A DNA stretch of 64,000 nucleotides from Loxodes magnus. Lineage: Eukaryota; Ciliophora; Karyorelictea; Loxodida; Loxodidae. How positions within the stretch are numbered: the first letter of the stretch is position 1; every line of letters starts with the position of its first letter. The notes below the pieces were generated by a model that ran no database searches, had not been told where the DNA came from, and saw nothing but the letters and a program-made list of their open reading frames with translations. The stretch covers positions 744,001-808,000 of the forward strand of contig CAMPDV010000016.1 in the NCBI GenBank assembly GCA_946699065.1. Direction: 5' to 3'. A program made the translations under genes and the position numbers. Positions 25,282 through 37,500 of this stretch are shown one piece after another.

Positions 25282-25866
25282 ATGGTAAGAGTGACATTTC
25301 TAAGCTATCATAATTCAAGAAATTAGCCAGATAAGCTTGTTTAAATAGAAGAAAGATATAAACTAAAATCAGGCTTAGTGAGTAAGGTTTTCTAGATCCA
25401 TCACACTTATGTAGTTCTTGTTTTCTCTTCTGGAAAGAAAATCAGAGTTGACAAATTATACGATGTAAGAAAGAAGCAAGGAATGTTACGATTTCTTGAT
25501 AGTTACGATTGAACTTCAGATAACGCTACTTATCTTCGTAGAAGGACATAAAATGTAAAAAATCTTGATATCTAAAGCGTATAGGAAATTCTATAGGAAT
25601 TCAATCAAGGCTATGATATTTTTAAGCAGAATTGCTAGCAAACATCTTAAGCTATCTTAGAGTAGCTAGAAAGCAAAAACATATCAGAATGGTTATAAGC
25701 AGGAAATAGAATAAATTACTACTAATAATATAGCTACTGTACTAAAATGGGAGAAATGAATTATTTTCTAAGCTCTTCGAGAGATTTACTTGTCCCCAGA
25801 ATGCCAATTATAATCCAACAGTAAATAAAGCGTATACTGTATGGTTTTATTCCTAATAGACTTTGA
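25282..25866 (+). CDS. Unknown 194-aa protein, copy 2
   Basis: Counterpart of 11747-12331 with the same frame, the same internal TGA (Trp) and the same terminal TGA. It is the last gene of the array before the truncated third unit. No known motif. Confidence 0.7.
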
Positions 25867-25975
25867 TTAATAAACGTTTAATATTTATTCTTTGGACAAA
25901 CTATTGTTAAGCATTTATTTATTTCTATCCTTATTATAAAAGAAGCTTTTTATTATTATACATTATTCATAACTT

Positions 25976-28293
25976 CTTCTTTACATTAATGAAACATTAT
26001 CTTAAAATAAGATCTTTATTTAATTAAATTAAAGGATATTTCATATAATTTATATTGCTTATAGTATAATAGTACCTTAATCTTTTAAATCGCTAATTTT
26101 CAAATCTGCTTAGGAAAGGCAACTGATTCAATATTTTAAAGAATAAAGTTTAAATAAATCAAAAGAATACGAATATATGAGGAGACATAAGGGAAACTGA
26201 AACAATATAGAAGTTACTAAATAATAAATTTACTATATTAAAAAAATAGGCTAAAATCATTAAAATCTAAAGTGTACCCATAAAGTACCAGTATGTAAAA
26301 AGAATAATAAAAGCTAGTATTTAAAACAATTGCTTTTTACTAATACAAATCATAGTAAAAGATTAATCACGTAATTTTATTTCAAAACTAAAATTTCTGT
26401 CTCATCTGTTTAAGAACTTCAATATCTTAAAAAAAATCTTCTTCAGGCAAATTTCTTATCTATCTATTTAGACCAATAAAGAAGGTAAAGCAATAATTAA
26501 AATAAAGCAGACTAAATGCTATTTGGATATATGTCAACAAAGCTTTAAAAGAAATATAATACTTTCAATTTTAAACTGCTTAAATAAACTTTCATTTATA
26601 AGATTTTAATTTAATCTCCAAATTAGCCTTATAACTTAAAGGTCTAGTATAGCTAAAAAGTTATAACTAAATTATAAAAATAAAATTACAATTTTGTATT
26701 AATCAAATAGACTTATCTTTTAGAAATGTATAATATAAACTTAAAAATTTTATCTATAAGCACTTAAAATACATTATACACAAGCAAAGTAATTTAAAGG
26801 AATAAAATTAACATGTTGAATGTAGTATAGTAATATAGTTAGATGTTTATTATGCTTTACCTTTATTTTATTTATATTCTGCTAAAGTTATTTAAATATA
26901 GCTTATTTTTACATTTTATAGATTAATAACTTGCTCTTCATCTAAGAGACAAAACATATGAATAATTATAGCAAAATTAAATAGCAACTTAATTATCCCT
27001 AGAAGACTTTTTATTTAATAAAATTCTAAACATTTCTGATAAATTATTAAATTAGATCAATTGGATATTTAAAGATAACTCCGCCCGCTTATCAATAATT
27101 AAAAATTAATATTAATATGTAATAAAATTACTCTTAAATATAAATATAGCTAGCTCTTGCAAGATTATAGAGTTATTTTTAACGTAACCAAGCATGATTT
27201 TTATAGTGAAGTAATAAGATCCAAATAAAACTTATCAAATACTAAGGAAAAATACTAGAGTACATAAAAGGTAATTACTTTGCTGTTTTCCCATTAATAC
27301 TTCTAAGTATACAAATATTTTGCTGATTTAATTTTTTATCTCTAAGAATCCTTTTAGTTTAATAACCAAATTCTATCTAAATTTTGAAATAAAAAGATAT
27401 GGGATGAGTACATTTGATAACTATTTTATCTGAGGATGATTACGTATAAATTAAGAGGATTATTAGAACTGTAAAATGTAGTAACTAATGCTAATGCATC
27501 TACTTTATCACTCTTATTTAAATTATTAAAGCAGTGCTATATGAAACTATAAGCTTATTATTATATTATCTTTAAAGAATAGTTACTTTTATAAGCTATA
27601 AAAGCTTAAAAACAAGTAATTCCTAAAATTAACTTAATAATAAAAGATAGAGGGCTAGTAAAGCATGCTAATAAGCAAATGACTATGATTATTATTCTTT
27701 ATTTTTATAAAAGCTTTATTTAAATTTATGGATAGCCATCTATTAAAGAATTAGTTACTAAATAAAAGATTAAATTGAAGAAGATTAGTTTCTTATTATA
27801 ATAAAGCTAGAGATTATTTAATATTCTAAATAGATATGAAAGAGAGTTTTTAGGTTTATTAATTAAGATAAAAGAAAATCTTCATATTTATGTCTAATCT
27901 TATGAAGGCCATTAAATAACTAAGTATATTTTTATCTGATATTAATCAATATTTTCTACAAAACCTAAGGCAATTAAATACATTTCTTTAAATTACAATA
28001 AAGAAAAATAATAACTCTAAGAATTTCAATTTATAAGCAAAGCTGAAAGACTAAAGATACAATCTAGTGAGATATCTCCTAAAGAAATTTTATACATTTC
28101 AATTCCAACAAAAGGGTCAAATTATCTCGTAAGAAAAATAGCCAAATTTAGTTAGTTTCAGATAAATTATAAGCAGGAAGTGTTAAATTGTGAACTATTC
28201 AAAGCAAATTATATTAGATTTTATATAGTAACACTGAATTTTATTTTTAAGGCAGAAACTGAATAATAAATTAGTAGTCATAAAATAAAGTTG
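25976..28293. repeat. Tandem array unit, copy 3, truncated (2318 bp)
   Basis: Matches bases 1-2293 of the unit almost perfectly, then near-identity ends abruptly at about 28293. It contains only the unit's leading spacer; no gene of the unit is reached. A small cluster of changes near 28187 lies just before the break. Confidence 0.95.
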
Positions 28294-28890
28294 GAAGCAA
28301 GGTATTATTTTAAAGATCTAAAGATCAATCTTTATGTAAATTTTTTATTGTTTTAATTTTTAAATTTAATGATTTATTTCTTTATTGAAGATTTGAATAT
28401 CAATAAATATAAATACTAGTAAAAAAATTTGTTCTAATAAAATCTTAAATTAATTAAACTTATTCTATTTAGACCCTTATAAGAATTTAAATAATGCTAA
28501 ACTCCTAATTTAGATGTTATCTATAGCATTTATTAGAGTATAAATGTTTCTAAACAACTAGTAAATAATATTTACAAAAATTCTTTAATATATTCATAAT
28601 TTTTGTCCTTAAATTTGACTCGAATGCTTTTTCATTTTTCAACGGAAAATAAAAATCAATTTCATCATTAACTAACTACTAAAAATGCCTTTTAAAATTA
28701 AGCTATATAAAGCAACTAAATAATTTACAATAAAACAAAAATTAATATTATAAGAAATCCCCTTATTGTTCAGTCATATTTTTCACCATTATATATCTAT
28801 TTTTGCTCTTAAATATAATTAAAACTAAGCTTACTTCCACAGCTTTTTAATATTTTAGAACTAAGAACCATAGGAAGATTATTTATTTCA
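28294..28890. repeat. Diverged continuation of the unit spacer
   Basis: Beyond the sharp break the sequence still aligns loosely with unit bases about 2294-2900. Shared stretches include the 'tatctatttttgctctt' segment (2808-2824 against 28795-28811) and the following 'ttacttc' context. Identity is clearly far lower than inside the array. This looks like an old duplicate of the same spacer that the recent array expansion did not homogenise. From here to 29124 no gene is seen. Confidence 0.75.
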
Positions 28891-29124
28891 TTTAAAATAT
28901 ATAGTAATACTATAACAATTTAAAAGAATGCTTTTAATTAGGAAAGCCTGAGTAATACTTAAATGAAAAATTTAAAAGTAAATATTGGTTTTTATCATTA
29001 CATTTAAAAAAGATAAGCAAAATTTAATATTATTTCAAGCTCCATCCTATGCTAAGTAGTTATAAGCATCTTTAATTTTTACTAGTTGCTAGAGTGGAAT
29101 CAGCTTAAATAATGTCCTCACACT

Positions 29125-32100
29125 TCATAAACGTTCTTTCATCTTGTTGACATACTTAAACCAAATAAGTAAACCTAATATAATAGCAAATATAAACCAG
29201 ATAGTAAAATGTAGAGATGCTGATTTGACATATTTCTCATAATCATCAGTTTCATTTGTACTTATAGTTGCAAATGCGTTGTCAACTGAATTAATCCAGC
29301 TATTAAGTTCTTCGAATTCGTATAAGTGCTAAGTATTTCCATTAAGACACTCAGAAAACATTTCTATGGCTCGTACATGCGCAAGATCGGCTCCTTAAAG
29401 CATTACTCCGCTTGCTAGTTATTTACATGTTTCTTATTATGATTAAAAATCCTTAAAATTGCACATATTTTCTTCAAAGTAATTTTACCAAAATTAAGTT
29501 ACTTCATTTTTATAAGAATTTTTATGGTTATCATAATGATTTATTACTCTTTCTCTATCATCAAATAAAATTTAGTTCCATTCCTTCGCTAAATCAGCTA
29601 CTTTTTTTTCAAGCATATGAGTTTAACCTTTCATTGATACATATTCTCTTAGAATTCCCGAAGCAATTGCGACATCTACTCGTAAGGTATCTAAGTATTC
29701 TACTAATTCAATTCTTTGCACTATTTCTTTCTAAAATTTGCTGAATGTTTATTCTGTGACTACTAAATATACCATACATGCACTGAAAGCTAAAATAAGC
29801 GATAAAATGGATTTGAAATGTCCCTTGAGAGGAGCGCATATATCCTTTTACTTTTTCTATTTTTTTTCTTTCTGCTTTTTTGGTGGTTTTTCCTTAAATT
29901 TATAATTAGCTTTAGAAATAGAAAGAACACTTGATTTTTCTACAGTAGATTCTTCTTTTTATTGTACTTTCCTACCACTGGTTAAAGCATTTTCTTCACT
30001 TATAAGTTACTCTGTTGTTGCCGGCAAGTTTTACTCAATTAGAACTTTCTAGTATGAATCTATAATAGACTACTTTTCTTCGCTTTTCCAATCTACACTT
30101 TAAAAGGACTAAAGCATCTCCAGTTTCATTTTGCGATTTATATTGAAAATAATCTAAAATACTTACAGTTCAGAATGCTTTATTTTCTTAAGGGTTAAAA
30201 CCATAAACACAACTATCAAAACACAGAAGAAAGAACTAACTGTTAAAGTGACAACTCCTATTGTCATCTAAATCTTATCAGCTTTGTCAGTTTTATCATT
30301 AATTATGTTATAAAAATTAAACGATTCGTTCTTAAAGTATTGCAGCAAGGGATTATAAGCTGTATATATGATGAACTGCATGGCCGGATCATCCTAAGTT
30401 ATTTCATCTAAAGGTGCATCGTATTTTGACAAGCAATAAAAGTTTAATTTGTCTATTGCCTACGAAACATCCATTTCTAGCTTTATTGAAAAGTCATGCA
30501 AATCTGGAATTTCTACACTTCCAAAGCAAGTTTCCAATACATCGTTTTGGTGTTCTTTTGGATATTAAGTTCCACATAGATTTTATTAAATAATGTTTTA
30601 TAAAGCTATAGTGCTCTAGTAAAGGGTTTCTCTCTAAGACTACTCGAATTATTATTCGCTTAATTGCTGTATTTCCCATCGTGCACTTTCAAGTTTTTAT
30701 TCAGATATCAAAGTAAGATATCTAGCCGATTTTCCCTACCATCTAATTTTAATCATAATATCAGCAATGGCCTTCTAGTAATCCCAAACAGAGATGGACG
30801 AGTCAATTAGAACATTAAATATAATTACATAAGTTATAATAGTAGCAACAAAGAGTAAAATTAGTAAACTGCCAAGTCCTTTTAGTATTTTTATTTCTTT
30901 AGGTACTTTTAAAAGCTGATTAGCTGACATGTAATACTTAATTTTTTTAGATTTGGATTTATCTGAGTTGCAGATACTTGATTGATAATTATATACATCT
31001 GATGCATTTGTAGCCTGAATAGTTTTGGAGTAAAGTTCATTTTTTTCTGAATGAATAGTAGCATTTTTTTAGATATTACTTCTCAAGTCAAGACTCGAGT
31101 TTTCATGAAGGAATACGGTATAATAAACTAAATCAAGAATACATTTTTTTTAAATGATGACTTGAGTGAGAATAGTAGGAATTTCTCTAATACTATTTTC
31201 AGTTTAGCAAGACTCTGAAGAGTTTTGAATTTCAATTGTTTTGTCATTTTTCTAATTTGAAATTTCAGATCTTATACTTTTTTGCTTTGAAGGCTCTGTT
31301 GACTTTCTTCCCTCATTTTAGTTTAGTTTATTTTAAAATCTGTCTATCATTAGTTTAATGTTTTTCCATATTAAATCCTTATTCTAAGAAGCGCTTCCTA
31401 GAAACATGGTCATTTATCTTAATAATGTTTCATTGCTTAATACAAAGAATAATGTCTCAGTTACTATGAAAAAATCTTCAAAGTTAAGTTGGAGTTCAGG
31501 AATTAAGCAGCTAATACTTATTTCTTCTTTTATGAGTTGATGGGAAATCTAAGTTGTAAGAACAGTGGTAAGGTTTTGAGAAATTCCACATATGTTTTTA
31601 TCTTAATTTAATAATATCATTCCTGCATTTTTTTGCTCCTCTATCACTTAAACAACGGATATAAACTCTATTCCTTCATCGTTTATTGTACTAGGAAGTA
31701 AATAGGCTATCACTCGTATAGGCTATAGGAATCCCTAATAATTTAAAGCAAATAAAAGTCTAACTTTTCCAGAGTACTGAATATCTTTTGTAACTTGATT
31801 AAGAATTTCTTAGTGCTTTTATGTAATGAAAGGAGCTATTAACTGATTTACTGATTTGCCTTCTAGAGATTTATGATTAAATCCCAAAATTTGTTCAATG
31901 TTTTAGGAAACCTACAAAATCTAGCCAATTGTTTTGCTTTCAGCGCTTAAACGAAAAATAATGGTTTCTTTATTAAACAAGTAGTCAAAAGTCTTTATAT
32001 GGAGAAAAGTCTATTAAGATCTCTACACTTCTTGCCAAAATAACTTACTCTGCTACTTTATTTTATTAGCTTTGAAGTCTTTTTACTTGATAACACACAA

Positions 32101-33689
32101 ATAGCTTCTATAAATCTTCTCAATTTATTGATTTTTAGGTGCTATTTTATTCATTTACTTCAATCTTTCTTTAAACTTCTTTTTAGCGTTTTAGCATTAT
32201 GTGCACTTATTTAGAAATTCTTCCAAGCTTAGATTGGTTTAAAGCAAGTAATGTCAAAGCTCTTTAAAGTTCATTTCACAGTTTATCATATCACTTTGCA
32301 ATTACTGAAGAGCATCTTCAAACTATATTATTAAAAGAGGATCAGAAAGTTCTTTACCAAACAACGTTGAACCCATATATTTCTAGTAGTTTTCAAGACT
32401 TTCTTGTATAACTCCGTTTTTCTTATTAACCAAGGTTTTGTTGATAATTCCTTTTAAAATTCCAATTTGATATTGCTAGATGAAGTTAAGAGACAGCTTT
32501 TCTGCTTTAATGATATTTATTAAGGCACTTTAGATATTATTTTTGCCATAGAAATATATTCTAGCTATTTCCAGGTTGAAATTTCCTGAGTTTATAGAAC
32601 TCTTCTCTAGTTGCCTTTGTACATCTTATAGTATTTTAATCAGCAGCAAGTGATTATCAATCTTCTAGTTTTTTTGGTATAGACATATGATTCCCTTTAA
32701 TCTGAACAGATCACTTTGTTTCTTACTATTCATCAAGCTTTTTAATTGGAAATAAATGTTGATTGCCTGCTGTAGAGTCAAGTTGTTGAGAGTAGCTTAT
32801 CTCTGAGCGATTTTGCATTTGATCACTGAAATAATGTTAAATGATTGGAGTAGAAAGATGAACAGAATGATAACAGTATAGGAATCAAATTGAAACTCTT
32901 TATATAGTATGATACATATAATAAAGTTCATTCGAAATAGGTTTAGTATAATAAGCATTCTGTCTACTAAGGGATCGTAAAAAACAGGTCTATCTAGTAA
33001 ATAATAAGTTTGTATAAGTGTAAATACCAAAGAAGAATATATTAGAATTTCATGCTACATCAGGATATTTAAAACTACTACGAGAAGTCTTTCGAATATG
33101 ATCCACATTAAAACCTTGATATTTATTTCGCATCTATATGAAAGCTTACATTGATAAGTAATCGTTTACATTATAAGAAATGTACTTGTAGAAGCAAATG
33201 CATAGAAACATTGAAACAAACATAGATCTACATTAAAACTTACAATAAGAGTAGTATGCCAATCAAAAGCAAAATTACATATAGAGTTATGTTTTCATTT
33301 ATGCTTTTTAAAGGAGAAAGAAGTCATTCAGTTTAAAGTGGTATAATTAGCCAACATATTCATTTTAATATAAATTACTTTATTCAAGCTAATATTTTGC
33401 TTTTCCATTCTTTTAAATAAAGTAGCAAATGCAAAATTGTCACGAAAACAGCTACGGAGTATTTTCAAACTTCGAAATTTTCATTGGGTTTTATTCTGAA
33501 AATTCCCAATATATTACTTAGAGGAGAGGCTATAAATTGAGGATCCAAATGGTAGCTGAAAAACTATATATAAGTCAAAATTAGTATTTGAATAGCCGCA
33601 ATTTATGAAACTTCTTTGCTTAGAATTAGTTCAAGTGAGTATAACGCTTAAGATTTCTCAACAAGTTTCTAAAGAGAGATAGTTCACAT
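29125..33689 (-). CDS. Tmc/PAS-type membrane protein, long inverted paralogue
   Basis: 4565 nt less two 16-nt introns gives 1511 codons (1510 aa). Start ATG at 33689 (MWTISLQKLVEK), stop TGA at 29125. Domain order matches the array gene: N-terminal multi-helix Tmc-like region (FSYHLDP, FEVWKYSVAVFV, TEWLLSPLK), a PAS domain (QILQVSQNIEQILGF), two transmembrane segments around an ectodomain (HSELQVFQIIF follows), then an extra cytoplasmic Lys-rich linker, a second ectodomain (VAIASGILREYVSMK, CNFKDFQSQQETCKQLASG) and a last helix (FIFAIILGLLIWFKY). The array gene lacks about 265 residues of that second part. TGA codes Trp at many sites, and at several of them this gene or its relative uses TGG. 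Probably a membrane-anchored sensor; ligand and partner unknown. Confidence 0.88.
33134..33149 (-). other. Intron 2 (16 nt) of long Tmc paralogue
   Basis: On the minus strand GTAAGCTTTCATATAG, same position and phase as intron 2 of the array gene. Confidence 0.9.
33228..33243 (-). other. Intron 1 (16 nt) of long Tmc paralogue
   Basis: On the minus strand GTAAGTTTTAATGTAG, same position as the 17-nt intron of the array gene. Confidence 0.88.
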
Positions 33690-34563
33690 CTTTTTCTTCA
33701 ATAATTAACAGTAATGCAAAAATGGAAGTCTTAATGAACATATTCAAGAAAATGAAAATGTCACTATAAATTTATTTTTTGAAAATAAGCTATTATACTA
33801 AAATAAGTGCATTTAATTATTCAGGAATATCTGCTTAACATTTAGCATTAACCTCTAACTTCTAAATTATTCCCATAATTAAGTGATTCTTTAAATTAGT
33901 TTTGACTATACTTTATTCTGAGAAAGTAATTTACAGGAAACTAAAATAATCTAACTTTTTTACTTTAAGAGATTACTTTTCATTAATAAAAGAAATAATA
34001 GCTTTTAAATAATGTTTTCTTTTATTACTTTAGAAGCATTATTTCATCATAACTTTGATCTTTATTAAAGTATAAAATCTTGCTTATTATTAATTCTAAG
34101 CTACTTTTTAAGAAGCTTCCTTACTTATTTATCTCATCCAATTTAAATTTTATATTTTTGAAGTTATATATTTTTCTTTGATTGGGGTACATTAAGCTTT
34201 GACTAGTTAAAAGTACTTTGTATAAGTAATAAAATAATTTTTAATAATGAATATTTCTATATCTAAGGGATAAATTTATAAAAAGCCAGAAAAATAAAAG
34301 TAATGAACTAAAGTAATAGCTACATTTAGCTTAGTTCTTAATTAAATTACTGATTTATAGTAATATACATATTTACATTTAATAAAAGGGAGTTAGAAAA
34401 AAATAGGAGAAAAGTTAATTTTATTAAAAAATGATTAGACATTAAGTAGGCTTAATACTCGTTTGTCCCAGTTGATTATGACTAATAAATAATAAACAAT
34501 AATATTTATCCATATATTTAAAAATTGAAATGAAACAAAAATTTCATTAAATTTAATAAAATT
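33690..34563. other. Spacer; no gene seen
   Basis: AT-rich, between two minus-strand genes. It must hold the promoter of the Tmc paralogue and the 3' flank of the RING gene; no motif recognised. Confidence 0.5.
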
Positions 34564-37500
34564 TCATTTGTTTGGACTTGATGTAAAGGTTAGAAGTTTT
34601 GTGGGAGCTTTTAACATAGATTTTCTACTAGTAACAGCTTTTTTTGGTTTTTCAATACCTTTTTTGGAAATATCTCCCTATTCATCTTCTCCTCTGTCCA
34701 TTCCAGATAGAATTTTACTTGCCTCTAAATAATAAAAATTTATTACCAAATATTTTGATTCCAAAACTACCAACTGCATATTTAAATAGTAGGAAGTTGA
34801 AGACATTCACTTTTATACCATCAGTTCTAGATCTTGCCTAACCTTCTCTAAACATTTCTTTTATCTAATTTTCTGTAATTTCTTATTCTATAAACTTTAA
34901 AGCTGTGCTAAACTCTTATATATCTAGCAAATTATCTTTGTTTCTGACAAATTGTGAGAAAATCTCTTTGATAGTTTCCTAGTCAATTTCTTTCTTTTTA
35001 TCGTACACGTCTGCTATAGCGGTCATAAAAGTTGATTTAGATACAACTCATTAATCTTTTGGGACTTTTTAATTCATCAGCTACTAAATCTTCTCTATGA
35101 ACTACTCTTTACCAATCATTCCTGTATTATCTTCATCAATATACTTTGCAAGGAGTTGTGCTTCTTCTTCGGTAAGTTATAATCCTAAATTTTATGCTAA
35201 GAGATCCTTAAATTCGTTTGTGCCTAAGCTCCCTAAATTTTAGACATCCATCGTATCAAACATTTGAGAAGGAGTTTTTGATATTTTAATTACTCTCTAA
35301 GTAATTAAGTACATTAAAAATTCGTTTCTATTTTACTTCGGATATAAGAGGTGGCAAACTTAATTTGCGTAAAGTTTGTTTTTTTCAAAGATTTGCATGA
35401 TCAAATTTAATATTTCCATTATAGGAGCTTCACCTCCACACGCTTCTAAATCATATTTCATTTTCCCATATGTTGTTTTTGCTTATGCTAAGGCTTCTTT
35501 AGTTTTATTGGGGTTCTTTTACTACTCAGTTGCCTTTTTTCTTGCATGAATTTCAGAAAATTTATTGAATTCTATTCTTATTTTAGTCAAAAAAGTGGAT
35601 AAAATTAGGTCTATTGGACTAGGATGATATACTTAAATCATCCTACAAAATAAGATTCCATATTCTGAACCTTCTTTATATAATTGATTTAAACCCATTA
35701 AAAGTTAAGCAAGAGATTTATTAGCTAAAGCGCGAACTCCATACTATTACAACAAATAATCGAATAAAAAATTGTTCATATTTCTTGGCTTTATTTTTGC
35801 AACTAAATCTTCTGAGTCTTATTTAAATTTAGCATCTAAAAGCTGCTCAAATAATTTAAAAATATTAGCAAAAGACATTGGCTTTTCACCTTACAAGTTT
35901 TGAACTGAAGTCAAAAGCATATTATTTTAAAGAAAACGCTCCTTTTCTTCCTAAACGGTTACATCCTCATTTATTTCAGAATTTATTGTTCCAGTTGTCG
36001 CTGATCTTGGAGTGTTTGATTAAGAATGAGCAGGACTTTATTATGCTATTTATGGTATTTATGTTAATTATCTAGTAATTTATCCAGGTTTGGTAAGCAC
36101 ACTTTATCTCCTATCTATTTAATTTGTTTTTTATTAAGTTGGTAGATCTTCACTAGGAGGTTGCTAGCATTTGCAATTCAACTTAAATTTTTAAAGTTCT
36201 TAGATTAATTTTTCTTTCATCTAAATAGTTTAGTTAGCTACATTAAGCTTGTCTTCAAAATCTTCTATTATAGAATCTTTTCCACTTATCATTATGTTCA
36301 AATTTTTTAGCTAGTTTTGCATGTTTTAGAATCTCTTATCTTTATCTTCTTAATCAAGCATTTATTCCTTCATTAAATCATTATCTTGTTATAATTCCTT
36401 AGAAAGCTGCTTATACTTTTGTAGTTCCTCATTACTTATTTTTATTTTGTTTAATTTATCTTTTAAATCTAAGTTTTATTACTCTAAATCTTAAATCTAA
36501 TCTAGTAAAGTGCTACTATGTGCTCGATCATTTTCAGCCTAATACTTACTTGCAAGTTGTTTGTAATGCTCCAGTTCTTTAGTAAGTTTTCCATTTTATA
36601 TAAGATGTATTTTTAAGTCATTATGTAAAGGTTCTACTTCTTTCCTTTCTTCTTCCAAAATCTACTATAACTATTCTTTCTATAAATTTATATCCTCAAT
36701 TTAGTTTTTCTATTTAATATTCTCCTACTTTAGCTCCCAGTAATCTTTTTCTATTTTAGAGTTTTCCTATTACTTCATTTGAAGTAGATTTTAATTTTGA
36801 TAAAGTTCGTTTTTAAGATTATTAATAGTTTCTTTTAATTTTTCAAGTTCATCGTAAGTATTTTTTAGCTTCTGAACTTCGTTTTTTTAATTTATTTAGA
36901 AGCTTTATAATTTAGTTGAAGTTTATTTTATTTCATTTTCTGCTTATTCAAGCTACCATTTCAACTAAAGACTATTTTGTTTTTCTTTATTAAGATCATT
37001 TTCTATATTAATTAATTTTTCCTTCTCCTTTAATCGGTTTTGCATAAATTCTTCCAAACTTAACTCTTTCTCCTATAGTAATTTTTTTGTCTATTCATGC
37101 TACTCTTTTTCATTATTTTTCTAAAGCTTTGCTTGACTTAACAGCTTTCTATTCTGCTCATTCTGTAAATTTTAAGCGTTTATTTCCTATTGAAGCTAAA
37201 GATTTTACTCCTGCTATGTAAGAATCTACTTCTAGAGTTCTTGTATCTTTTATTTGTGCTATTAACTCAAATCAGATTTTTAAGTAGAATACAGTTGCTT
37301 AATTTCATTTTAGTTCTTTTCATTCTCCTCTTTCTCTAATGATAGCTATTTCTCTTTATTTTTGAGTTAATCTTACAAGTCTTGAATTTATTTTTCAAAT
37401 TCCTCATTTTACTGTGCAAAATGTTGGCTTTTTTAAAGTTCCGCTTTAATCTTAATTATCTCTTATCTTTATTTATCTATAGCTTCCGTCTATTTTTGCT

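Larger units (their letters stand above)
12441..25975. repeat. Tandem array unit, copy 2 (13535 bp)
   Basis: Direct repeat of copy 1 with offset 12440 up to 15963, 13536 from 17060, and 13535 after the A-run at 20330-20334. It keeps the 1096-bp segment missing from copy 1, so its membrane/PAS gene is full length. Differences from copy 1 are few, which points to a recent duplication. Confidence 0.97.
25867..29124. other. Gene-free stretch over the array's right edge
   Basis: Contains the unit boundary, the truncated third copy and the diverged spacer. No gene is seen before the 3' end of the inverted Tmc paralogue at 29125. Confidence 0.55.

Noticed and set aside
29125..33689. Tmc genes as pseudogenes full of TGA stops and two frame breaks
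   Set aside because: TGA sites are conserved or exchange with TGG between paralogues, and the frame breaks are short GTAA..AG introns at matching positions that restore exact divisibility by three.
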